A stretch of 9,155 nucleotides of DNA. Source: JBFJWU01 sp041623475 [NCBI: bacterium] (GTDB lineage: Bacteria > J088). The stretch is taken from the NCBI GenBank assembly GCA_041623475.1, contig JBFJWU010000119.1, positions 1 through 9,155 of the forward strand. The letters are read 5' to 3'. Positions 1-6,376 of the stretch are shown here, piece after piece. A program made the position numbers and the translations under genes. The notes below the pieces were generated by a model. It saw nothing but the letters and a program-made list of their open reading frames with translations, searched no databases and had not been told where the DNA came from. How positions within the stretch are numbered: the stretch's first letter is position 1; the number at the start of each line of letters is the position of its first letter.

Positions 1-696
1 CTTGCCGCGGCCGATGAAGGCGGCAAGATCCTGATTCCTTCGTTTGCGGTTGGCCGGACACAGTCCCTGCTTTATCATCTCCGGGAGTTTTCGGAGCGCG
101 GCGTGCTCAACGGCATACCGGTCTTCCTGGACTCCCCAATGGCTATCTCGGCGACGGGAATCTACAGATCGCACGCGGACCTGTTTGATGACGACGCTCG
201 ATTGATCCTGGACGGTCACACTGACCCAATGATGTTTCCCGAACTGGAAATCCTGCGGTCCTCCGACGAGTCCCGATCGATCAACAATCTGGACGGGACA
301 GCAATAATAATTGCGGGCGCGGGTATGTGTAATGGTGGACGCATCCAGTATCACCTGGTCAATTATTTATGGCGCCAGAATACGCATCTCGTGTTTGCCG
401 GGTTCCAGGCGCGCGGAACCACCGGTCGGCAGATTGTTGACGGTGCGCCGTCTGTGAAGATTATGGGCGAGACGGTTCGGATCCGGGCCAATGTGCACAC
501 GATTGGCGGTTTCTCGGCACATGCGGACCAGGCACAACTGCTTGACTGGGTCGACCAGTTTGCCGATACCCGACCGATGCTGATCCTCAACCACGGCGAG
601 GACCACCCACGCCAAACGCTTGCCGCAGCAATCCGGGAACGAACGGGAATGGAGTCAATTCTGCCATCGGAAGGTGACCTGATCGAGATTAACTGA
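1..696 (+). CDS. Beta-CASP metallo-beta-lactamase-fold RNase (C-terminal part)
   Basis: This is the last 231 residues of an MBL-fold RNA-processing nuclease of the beta-CASP group (CPSF73/RNase J-like bacterial proteins); the N-terminal half with the HxHxDH metal site lies left of the window. Visible blocks are IPSFAVGRTQ (residues 12-21), GIPVFLDSPMA (38-48), AGMCNGGRIQYHL with the motif B His at about 118, the GTTGRQIVDG segment, FSAHADQ with the motif C His at about 174, and NHGED with a late metal-binding His at about 198. Family members are usually 450-470 residues, so about half is present. From the family, a cytosolic zinc-dependent RNA endo/exonuclease is expected; the substrate cannot be read from the sequence. 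The reading frame is open from base 1 and ends at TGA 694-696. It converges with the cardiolipin synthase gene, 16 bases away, and I see no terminator hairpin between them. Confidence 0.9.
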   Translation, partial: LAAADEGGKILIPSFAVGRTQSLLYHLREFSERGVLNGIPVFLDSPMAISATGIYRSHADLFDDDARLILDGHTDPMMFPELEILRSSDESRSINNLDGTAIIIAGAGMCNGGRIQYHLVNYLWRQNTHLVFAGFQARGTTGRQIVDGAPSVKIMGETVRIRANVHTIGGFSAHADQAQLLDWVDQFADTRPMLILNHGEDHPRQTLAAAIRERTGMESILPSEGDLIEIN

Positions 697-712
697 CCGG
701 CGCAGTCTGCTG

Positions 713-1894
713 CTACATCCAACGGGCCAGGCGCGAGGCAAGCCACTCCAGCCATCGTTCCGGCAGTGACCGGTCGCGCCAGTGTTCAGGGTCGATAACC
801 TGGCACTGATTCAGTTCGTTTTCAAAATGTTGTTCAAGTTCGGTTGCAACAACTTCGTCGAGAATCACAATATCAAGTTCGAGGTTGAACCATTGGCTTA
901 AGGCATCGAAATTGTAGCTGCCAATGGCCGTCCAGATTCCGTCAATCACAGCATATTTGTTGTGCAGCATTTTGTACTTGCGTTCGACGATCCTGATGCC
1001 TCGGTCAAGCATCTGTCCATAGTGGAAGCGAGCTGCCATTGATACCAGGTGCCAATTCGGTGCCGCGGGCAGCATGATCTCCACTTTTACCCCCTTTTCT
1101 GCGGCGGCATAAAGTGCGCGGCGGACGCGCCCGGATGGGACAAAATAGGGATTGGCTAACCGGACGGTCCTGGTGGCCGATCGAATCGCCCTGATGTGGG
1201 TCGATTCGATCCAACGCCGTCGCGTTAACGTTCGATTCGCGATTGCGGCGACCGGAACATTGCCGTCGGGCGATGGATTCGGGATCATCCCGCGCCCCAG
1301 GCGCTGCCCGGTTGTTCGTTGCCAGACGCCGATAAACTCAACCGCCAGGACCCGGACAATCGGCCCGGTTAATTCTGTAAATGAATCGAGAAACGAGTGG
1401 GCGTCGCGGCTGGAATACTCGCGACCGATATTGCCGCTGCCGACAAATGCACGGTTGCCGTCGATAATGGCAAGTTTGCGATGGTCCCGCCGGGTAAACC
1501 TGCTGAAGTTCCAACGCCAAGGCACGGGTGTCAGCTTGTTGTAGGCGGCAATCATGGCGCCTGCCCGCTCGAGTTCCAGAAAAACGTGGTTATCCAGGCT
1601 GAAACTGCCAACGTGGTCATAGATCAGGCGGACTTCAACACCGCGGGCGATGGCATCTTTGAGTACCGTAGCCAGCCGCCGTCCCGTTTCGTCGTTGCGG
1701 ACAATATAGAACTCCAGATGGACGTGCAAGCGGGCTTCCGAAATGGACTCCAGGAGCCGTTCAAAAAACGCGAAATTGTGAAGCACGCTGACCGAATTAC
1801 CCGACAACCATTCGACGGATCGCGGCAGTGTTCGTGCCAGATCCGCGTTTTTCACCGCGTCAGGGGTTCCTTGTTGCTTGGATGACTCGGGCAT
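713..1894 (-). CDS. cls: Cardiolipin synthase, phospholipase D superfamily (ClsB-like)
   Basis: This 393-residue protein has two HKD motifs: HRKLAIID (H138, K140, D145) followed by GSGN (152-155), and HNKYAVID (H311, K313, D318) followed by GSYN (325-328). These are the paired half-sites of phospholipase D-type phosphatidyltransferases. Family knowledge: such enzymes join phosphatidylglycerol to another phospholipid or alcohol to give cardiolipin, through a phosphatidyl-histidine intermediate at the inner membrane. The protein lacks the two N-terminal membrane helices of ClsA and in length and layout resembles ClsB (about 413 residues). The start is ATG at 1892-1894 (MPESSKQQGT); no clear Shine-Dalgarno sequence precedes it. 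It is divergent from the phospholipase C-type gene with a 73-bp gap that contains a palindrome. A different PLD-family phosphatidyltransferase activity remains possible, but both catalytic sites look intact. Confidence 0.9.
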   Translation of the reverse strand: MPESSKQQGTPDAVKNADLARTLPRSVEWLSGNSVSVLHNFAFFERLLESISEARLHVHLEFYIVRNDETGRRLATVLKDAIARGVEVRLIYDHVGSFSLDNHVFLELERAGAMIAAYNKLTPVPWRWNFSRFTRRDHRKLAIIDGNRAFVGSGNIGREYSSRDAHSFLDSFTELTGPIVRVLAVEFIGVWQRTTGQRLGRGMIPNPSPDGNVPVAAIANRTLTRRRWIESTHIRAIRSATRTVRLANPYFVPSGRVRRALYAAAEKGVKVEIMLPAAPNWHLVSMAARFHYGQMLDRGIRIVERKYKMLHNKYAVIDGIWTAIGSYNFDALSQWFNLELDIVILDEVVATELEQHFENELNQCQVIDPEHWRDRSLPERWLEWLASRLARWM

Positions 1895-1915
1895 TCAGTC
1901 ATTGTCACAGATCAC

Positions 1916-1940
1916 TATTGGCCAGTCTGTCTGGTCAATA
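1916..1940. promoter_or_regulatory. 25-bp imperfect palindrome, candidate operator
   Basis: Arm TATTGGCCAG (1916-1925) and arm CTGGTCAATA (1931-1940) are reverse complements at 9 of 10 positions, separated by TCTGT. The centre is about 34 bp from the leftward start codon and 40 bp from the rightward one. The right arm overlaps the candidate leftward -35 box and would sit near the -35 region of the rightward promoter. This is the layout of a dimeric repressor or activator site. There is no T-run after the dyad, and it lies between divergent starts, so a terminator is unlikely. The binding protein is unknown. Confidence 0.5.
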
Positions 1941-1955
1941 AATGGCCTGTTTCAA

Positions 1956-1964
1956 TATGATAAT
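1956..1964 (+). promoter_or_regulatory. Candidate -10 element for the phospholipase C-type gene
   Basis: TATGATAAT contains TATGAT (1956-1961) and GATAAT (1959-1964), each one mismatch from TATAAT. No good -35 hexamer is seen about 17 bp upstream, where the palindrome sits instead. A transcript starting 6-8 bases downstream would begin at or next to the ATG at 1968, which would make the message leaderless. This is an inference from base matching only. Confidence 0.3.
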
Positions 1965-1967
1965 GGG

Positions 1968-2888
1968 ATGTACGCTGCGCAGGTAATTTCAGTATCAATG
2001 ATTATTGCAGTTTGTTTGCCGTCAGATGCCCTGGCGTGGGGTGCCAGTATGCATTTGCATCTGGCCGAGGCGGCGTTGGCGAATTCAGGCCATATCGCGC
2101 CGGCAGTTGCAGCGGTTGGCTTACGATTTCCACAGCTGTTCTATTACGGCAGTATCGCGGCAGACCTGATTCTGGGCAAACATGTTGGAATTGAATACGA
2201 ACAGCATTCGCACAACTGGAACCTGGCATTTGACCTGTTAGACAGCGCGCGCGGTGATCAGCAGAAAGCGTTGTCGTGGGGCTACCTGACCCATCTGGCC
2301 GCCGATGTCATTGCCCACAATGTCTTTGTGCCGACAAAGCTGGCTGTGCACGGTCCGATGGCCGGGGCGGCGCACACGCTGTGGGAATTTCGGTTCGAAT
2401 CCCTGGTCGGAGACCATTTGTTGGACCTTATTCGTTCGTTGCGTGTCGGGGACACAAGGGATGCGGATCGATTCCTGGCTGATTTTCTGCCGGAAACGCT
2501 GTTCACGCACAATACGAATCGACGACTCTTTAACGGAATGTTGTGGGCCCAGCATAGTCCCGTTGCCCGCGGGGCCGTCCGGGCGTTGATGCGGCGCAAC
2601 GACTTTGTCCTGAACGACGATGATCGCGGTTTTTATATGGATTATTCGTTGCGCGCAGTTGCTGACCTCCTGATCAACGGGCGCGATGCCAAGGTGACAG
2701 AATTCGATCCGGTTGGACTTGAAGCGCTTGAACGGGCAAAAATTGCCTACCGTTCGGGCGAACTGTTCTGGAATAATCGCCGGGCGGTGATCGACGAAAA
2801 GAGCGCCAAAGCCCGGAAACGAGTCCGCTACTTGTACAGTGAGCCGCTGGAGCGTTTGCCCGACCATTGCTTTCAGGATGTCGGCTGA
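1968..2888 (+). CDS. Exported zinc-dependent phospholipase C family protein
   Basis: The protein has 306 residues from ATG 1968. Residues 1-23 form a hydrophobic signal peptide ending ALA, and cleavage there leaves Trp24 as the mature N-terminus. In Bacillus cereus PLC and Clostridium alpha-toxin the N-terminal Trp is itself a zinc ligand. Further candidate ligands follow the family order: H29/H31, D66 in YGSIAADL, H80/H82, H109 and D113 in GYLTHLAAD, H117, and H136/E140 in HTLWE. An enzyme cleaving phospholipid head groups outside the cytoplasmic membrane is therefore likely, though distant members may act on other substrates. The reading frame stays open upstream to TTG 1878, but that start would overlap the divergent gene and bury the signal peptide. 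The n-region has no basic residue, and no Shine-Dalgarno sequence is evident. The methyltransferase gene follows after 40 bases, so co-transcription is possible. Confidence 0.82.
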   Translation: MYAAQVISVSMIIAVCLPSDALAWGASMHLHLAEAALANSGHIAPAVAAVGLRFPQLFYYGSIAADLILGKHVGIEYEQHSHNWNLAFDLLDSARGDQQKALSWGYLTHLAADVIAHNVFVPTKLAVHGPMAGAAHTLWEFRFESLVGDHLLDLIRSLRVGDTRDADRFLADFLPETLFTHNTNRRLFNGMLWAQHSPVARGAVRALMRRNDFVLNDDDRGFYMDYSLRAVADLLINGRDAKVTEFDPVGLEALERAKIAYRSGELFWNNRRAVIDEKSAKARKRVRYLYSEPLERLPDHCFQDVG

Positions 2889-2928
2889 AATTGGTAAGAA
2901 TCTGGCCCATAGTCGGTGGTAACTGGTC

Positions 2929-3762
2929 GTGGACTTAGCCTCGATTGCCAACGGGATTGTGCGTGGCGAAGACGGGATCTGGCGATCCACCACTACCGGG
3001 GACGTTTCTTATCCAAGTGACGGGAACAGCATTTGTGCCGACGTCGAAGACTCGTCATTCTGGTACCGACACCGAGCGAAAGTACTTGAATTGATTATGG
3101 AGTTGTATCCGACCGCACCCTGGTTGCTGGATATTGGCGGTGGCAACGGGGTCGTTTCTGCAGATTTGTCGAGTCGAGGGTTGCCGGCGGTGCTGCTCAA
3201 TCCTGATCCGGAAGGTGTCCGGAACGCCCGGTTGCGCGGCATCAAAGACGTGATCTGCGGCAGGCTGGAGGATGTCGGGTTCGCTGCCGATGTAGTTCCG
3301 GCAATCGGCTTGTTTGATGTACTTGAACATATACCGGATGATGGCGCGTTCCTGGACACTTGCCACAATATCCTGTCTCCGACCGGTCACCTGTACCTGA
3401 CGGTGCCAGCCAATCAAGCGCTCTGGTCGCGGCACGATGAGGTTGTCGGCCACTGCAGGCGCTACAGTAGTACTGCCCTGGAATCGGTTCTTGATCGAGC
3501 CGGGTTCAAGACTTTGTATCTCACATACTTTTTCAGTTCGTTGCTCCCCGTTGTGGCAATCGTTAGAGCGCTGCCTTTTCGTCTTGGTGTGACTCGATCA
3601 CTGTCGGGGAAAGGCCGTGCCCGCCAGCATCGATCGGGGCAATCGGCCACTGGGCGTGTCTTGCAAGCTGTCCTGCAGCCGGAGCTGGCGGTAATAAGGT
3701 CTGGACGCCGTCTGCCATTCGGGACCAGTATTGTTGCCGTTGCAACTCCGAACGCGGCTTAG
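2929..3762 (+). CDS. Class I SAM-dependent methyltransferase (glycan-cluster type)
   Basis: This 277-residue protein starts at GTG 2929, preceded by a GGTGGT ribosome-binding-like stretch about 8 bases upstream. The SAM-binding glycine loop is LLDIGGGNG (residues 66-74). The later strand LFDVLEHI (128-135), GHLYLTVPA (153-161) and the HDEVVGHCRRYS block (169-180) are typical of methyltransferases found in polysaccharide and lipid-glycan clusters. So is the C-terminal segment LPFGTSIVAVA. A hydrophobic stretch at about 186-205 could touch the membrane. The N-terminal 60 residues, ahead of the Rossmann core, look like the leader seen in this subgroup. The acceptor is probably a sugar or lipid-linked sugar; this is inferred from neighbours, not from a motif. 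It is the first gene of the tightly packed block, with the aldolase-like gene starting 1 base after its stop. Confidence 0.85.
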   Translation: MDLASIANGIVRGEDGIWRSTTTGDVSYPSDGNSICADVEDSSFWYRHRAKVLELIMELYPTAPWLLDIGGGNGVVSADLSSRGLPAVLLNPDPEGVRNARLRGIKDVICGRLEDVGFAADVVPAIGLFDVLEHIPDDGAFLDTCHNILSPTGHLYLTVPANQALWSRHDEVVGHCRRYSSTALESVLDRAGFKTLYLTYFFSSLLPVVAIVRALPFRLGVTRSLSGKGRARQHRSGQSATGRVLQAVLQPELAVIRSGRRLPFGTSIVAVATPNAA

Positions 3763-3763
3763 G

Positions 3764-4603
3764 ATGACGGACGTGCAGAAATTCGGGGACGCGTTCGGGT
3801 TGTTCCTGTTCGCAGCCAGCGAAGATGTTGTGCTGGCCGCCGAGCACGCGGATATCGATGGCCTGGTTGTCGATTGGGAGCGTCGCGGAAAAGAGTTCCG
3901 CCAGTCCGGTTTCGATACAGAAATTACCGTCCACGAATACGATGATTTGTCGAGGATCCGGGGATTGACCTCGCGCCACATCATTTGCCGAATCAATGGC
4001 CCGGACACGGACGGGCGATATGTTACAGAAGCGAGAATGGCCGTCGAATCGGGTGCGGATGAAATTCTGGTTCCGATGGTCAAGGCAGCACGCGACCTGG
4101 AGCCCGTAATCGATATGGCCAGTCGATTCAACAAACAATGCGCGACGATGATTGAAACGCCACAGGCCATCGACGGGATTTCCAGTCTGGCAGCAATGCC
4201 GGTATCGCGGATGTACGTCGGCTTGAACGACCTTTCGATCCAGAATGGCGAAGCCAATATCTTCCGGGCGATGATCGACGGCAGTGTCGACCACATCGCC
4301 CGCGAGGCCCGATGCCCTGTTGGAATTGCCGGCCTGACAAATCCGGATTCGGGTTGGCCGGTTCCTTGCCGGGATGTCATGGTCGGAATCGCAATGAGCG
4401 GTTGTACGTTTTCATTCCTTAGACGGTCGTTCCTGAGAGATGTGCCACTCGAACAATTCGGGCCGGCGGTTGAACGAATTCGCAATGAACTGACAAATGT
4501 GGCGGCCGCCCGTCAGGCGGATCCAGACAACTACGATCGAGAGTTCCGGGCGTCTGTAGAAGCCGCCGACGAAATTTTTGCGCAGCGGAATACTGTTCGA
4601 TGA
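3764..4603 (+). CDS. HpcH/HpaI aldolase / citrate lyase-like TIM-barrel protein
   Basis: This 279-residue protein has the block pattern of the HpcH/HpaI-CitE superfamily: LVVDWERRGKE (34-44), CRINGP with Arg76, GADEILVPMV (98-107), MIETPQA with Glu131, and YVGLNDLS (151-158). Superfamily enzymes bind a divalent metal and pyruvate, oxaloacetate or an acyl-CoA, and make or break C-C bonds; HpaI-type members join pyruvate to aldehydes, including sugars. Where HpaI enzymes have an acid-His pair for metal and catalysis, this protein reads Glu39-Arg40, so its reaction may differ. ATG 3764 is chosen because it follows the previous stop by 1 base; an upstream in-frame TTG (3731) would only add residues overlapping that gene. 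Its TGA overlaps the next ATG in ATGA. Its place between a sugar-type methyltransferase and an epimerase suggests it makes or modifies a sugar-acid precursor (inference). Confidence 0.8.
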   Translation: MTDVQKFGDAFGLFLFAASEDVVLAAEHADIDGLVVDWERRGKEFRQSGFDTEITVHEYDDLSRIRGLTSRHIICRINGPDTDGRYVTEARMAVESGADEILVPMVKAARDLEPVIDMASRFNKQCATMIETPQAIDGISSLAAMPVSRMYVGLNDLSIQNGEANIFRAMIDGSVDHIAREARCPVGIAGLTNPDSGWPVPCRDVMVGIAMSGCTFSFLRRSFLRDVPLEQFGPAVERIRNELTNVAAARQADPDNYDREFRASVEAADEIFAQRNTVR

Positions 4604-5559
4604 TGACTCGTGTACTGGTCACAGGGGCATCCGGGTTTATCGGCGCAAATGCCGCACTCGAACTTGTTAAGCGGGGATGCGAAGTGCACACGACGGTGCG
4701 CCAGTCGGGCGGCCCGCGCCAGTTGGCGATCGGCGATTCCTGGAGGGCCCACGAAGTGGATCTAGTGGATGCCACGGCTGTGCGGAAACTGTTTGAGTCC
4801 ATCCAGCCGGATACCGTCCTGCACCTGGCTGGACCCAGCCCGCACCATCCCCGGGACGCCAGTTCCCGGGCATCGGTTTTGACATATGCGACTGTGGGTG
4901 CCTTGGCGATCATTGAATCAGCCAATCAGGTCGGTGTCGAACATCTAATAGTCGGCGGAAGTTCAACGGTCTATCCATATGTGAAACGAGGACGCTTCCT
5001 GCGCGAGATCGACGCGTATGCACCAGCAACATTTCGCGGTGTTGCTAAAACCAGCGAAGAACTTGTCTTTCTTAACAGGGATGTCGGTGATGTGCCGGTT
5101 TCGATCGCACGCCTGTTCAATGTTTATGGTCCCTGGGAGGCGCCACGACGGCTTATCCCGACATTGTTCAGATCGGCCCTGCGCGGTGATCCTGTACGGA
5201 TTACCCGGGGCAAAGTGGGGCACGACTTTGTCTTTGTCGAGGACGTCGTCGACGGTTTGCTGCACATTATGGGACGTACTCCGGCGACGGGACGAGAGGT
5301 CGTGAACCTTGGGACTGGGCGAAGCACAGGTAATCGTGAACTGGTTTCGCTGGTTGCCGAGGTCACAGGATACGACGTCCGGGTTTCCGACGAGCGGTAC
5401 CCGGCATCTGATTTTTCACCGGAATGGTGGGCCGCTGACACAGACCGAATGGCCTCTGTTCACAATTGGAGCCCACGTTTTGACTTGCGGGCGGGGCTGG
5501 AGGCAACCTGGCGCTGGTACAACGAAGCGCCTGACTACTGGAATGGCATCCAAAGTTGA
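4600..5559 (+). CDS. NAD-dependent epimerase/dehydratase (extended SDR) with missing catalytic Tyr
   Basis: This 319-residue protein is an extended short-chain dehydrogenase/reductase of the nucleotide-sugar epimerase/dehydratase class. The NAD(P)-binding loop is VTGASGFIG (7-15), followed by DTVLHLAG (71-78), GGSSTVYP (119-126), RLFNVYGPWE (171-180), HDFVFVEDVVDGL (208-220) and NLGTG (237-241). The C-terminal HNWSPRFDLRAGLEATWRWY block is typical of UDP- or dTDP-sugar enzymes. The usual YxxxK catalytic pair reads Arg146-Gly-Val-Ala-Lys150: Lys is kept but Tyr is Arg (CGC, 5035-5037). Either the reaction does not use the Tyr, or this is a degenerate or binding-only member. The start codon overlaps the previous stop (ATGA 4600-4603), with GCGGA about 10 bases upstream, so translation is probably coupled. 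ATG at 4603 is an equally possible start. The sugar substrate cannot be determined. Confidence 0.88.
   Translation: MMTRVLVTGASGFIGANAALELVKRGCEVHTTVRQSGGPRQLAIGDSWRAHEVDLVDATAVRKLFESIQPDTVLHLAGPSPHHPRDASSRASVLTYATVGALAIIESANQVGVEHLIVGGSSTVYPYVKRGRFLREIDAYAPATFRGVAKTSEELVFLNRDVGDVPVSIARLFNVYGPWEAPRRLIPTLFRSALRGDPVRITRGKVGHDFVFVEDVVDGLLHIMGRTPATGREVVNLGTGRSTGNRELVSLVAEVTGYDVRVSDERYPASDFSPEWWAADTDRMASVHNWSPRFDLRAGLEATWRWYNEAPDYWNGIQS
5461..5474 (+). repeat. 14-nt direct repeat, copy 1 (CACAATTGGAGCCC)
   Basis: This exact 14-mer recurs at 6353-6366. Here it encodes HNWSP in frame near the C-terminus of the SDR protein, where such a segment is usual for the family. A chance origin is plausible. 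Confidence 0.6.
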
Positions 5560-6376
5560 AAGACTCGTGACCTCCAGGTTTCAGCACAACGTGTCCATCG
5601 TTGTGCCTCTCTACCGGAATCGGGAGACGTTGCGCGAGCTGTACAGTCGCCTGGCAGCACTGCGTTCAGCGTCTCGCCGTGTCCAGCTGATTTTTGTCGA
5701 TGATAATTGCCCGGACTGCTCAGGCGAGTGCCTGCGAACGGATGCGGTCAACGACCCGGATCTGACAGTCATTGCTCTGTCCGGGAACAAGGGACAGCAG
5801 ACCGCAGTTGTCGTCGGGACTGCGTTTGCCACCGGCGAGGTTATTGTGACCATGGACGGGGACCTGCAGGATCGCCCTGAAGACGTTGAAAAGCTGCTGA
5901 GTGAAATTGAGTCAGGTGCCGACTTTGCTGTTGCAGTTCGAAGCATACGATTTCAGAGCCGATCGAGGGCGGCGACTTCCAGGGTTTTCAAGTCGGTGAT
6001 GAGCCTGGTTTCCGGCCTGCCACACAATTACGGGATGTTTTGTGCCGCGGACCGGCGGTTGTATGAGCAGGGAGTCTGGCCCTATGCCAGTCAGTCCCCA
6101 TACATTCCGGGGCTATTGGCCCTGGCTTCCCGTCGTCACGTTGCGGTTCCAATTGAAAGGCGGCATCGACCGATAGGGCGATCCGCTTATTCCTCGATAG
6201 ATCGAGTTATTCTGGGAATACGCAGCATTAATTCGGTGATGATGCGCCGGGCAAGCAGCAGGCGTTTTCGCAAGTTTGCGGAGTTCACATTGGCACCGCC
6301 AAAATGGGTGGTTCAGGACGGCCGCGAAATCACAATTTCTGCGACCACGATACACAATTGGAGCCCCCTTAGATGA
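5543..6376 (+). CDS. Family 2 glycosyltransferase (GT-A fold)
   Basis: This 277-residue protein opens with the GT2 strand VSIVVPLYRN (17-26), followed by FVDDNCPD (51-58), GNKGQQTAVVVG (81-92) and the metal/nucleotide motif MDGDLQDRPED (104-114). It then has GMFCAADRRLY (154-164) and HRPIGRSAYS (208-217), which matches the acceptor/loop segment of dolichol-phosphate-mannose-synthase-like enzymes. Such proteins use a nucleotide sugar in the cytosol, often with a polyprenyl phosphate acceptor. Unlike GtrB/ArnC relatives it has no C-terminal transmembrane pair; it ends in a basic, soluble tail. ATG 5543 overlaps the epimerase gene by 17 bases; GTG 5567, with GAAAGA just upstream, is an alternative start. 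A longer frame from TTG 5309 adds sequence unlike the family and is rejected. The stop overlaps the next start as ATGA. It could supply the lipid-linked donor for the GT-C enzyme two genes down (inference). Confidence 0.87.
   Translation: MASKVERLVTSRFQHNVSIVVPLYRNRETLRELYSRLAALRSASRRVQLIFVDDNCPDCSGECLRTDAVNDPDLTVIALSGNKGQQTAVVVGTAFATGEVIVTMDGDLQDRPEDVEKLLSEIESGADFAVAVRSIRFQSRSRAATSRVFKSVMSLVSGLPHNYGMFCAADRRLYEQGVWPYASQSPYIPGLLALASRRHVAVPIERRHRPIGRSAYSSIDRVILGIRSINSVMMRRASSRRFRKFAEFTLAPPKWVVQDGREITISATTIHNWSPLR
6353..6366 (+). repeat. 14-nt direct repeat, copy 2 (CACAATTGGAGCCC)
   Basis: The second exact copy also encodes HNWSP in frame, in the last seven codons of the GT2 gene. It supplies the GGAG ribosome-binding site (6360-6363) for the downstream methyltransferase gene. 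Confidence 0.6.

Larger units (their letters stand above)
1895..1967. promoter_or_regulatory. Divergent intergenic control region
   Basis: This 73-bp gap separates the divergent cardiolipin synthase and phospholipase C-type genes, so promoters for both should lie in or next to it. It is AT-richer than the flanking genes and holds the palindrome at 1916-1940 and the -10-like element at 1956-1964. For the leftward gene, TTGACC (reading the - strand from 1938 to 1933) matches five of six -35 consensus bases, but the expected -10 region (AGTGAT, 1916-1911) is poor. Promoter assignments are inferred from sequence alone. Confidence 0.5.

Noticed and set aside
697-712. Possible bidirectional terminator between the convergent RNase and cardiolipin synthase genes
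   Set aside because: No stem-loop with a T-run is present; the nearby palindrome GACCGGTC (768-775) is short, inside the gene and has no T-run.
1397-1885. 162-codon open frame on the + strand opposite the cardiolipin synthase gene
   Set aside because: The - strand frame carries both HKD motifs; this one has no recognisable features.
1878-1967. Upstream TTG start for the phospholipase C-type gene
   Set aside because: It would overlap the divergent gene and place about 30 residues before the signal peptide, which would spoil export.
2238-2993. 251-codon open frame on the - strand opposite the phospholipase C-type gene
   Set aside because: No domain-like pattern is visible; it is a shadow of a well-supported + strand gene.
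3563-4485. Two long overlapping open frames on the - strand across the methyltransferase/aldolase junction (243 and 295 codons)
   Set aside because: They lie opposite two genes with clear family motifs, show no recognisable motifs and have composition typical of reversed coding sequence.
5309-5542. Extension of the GT2 gene upstream to TTG 5309
   Set aside because: The added 78 residues overlap the SDR gene, look unlike any GT2 N-terminus, and the GT2 core begins just after the ATG at 5543.
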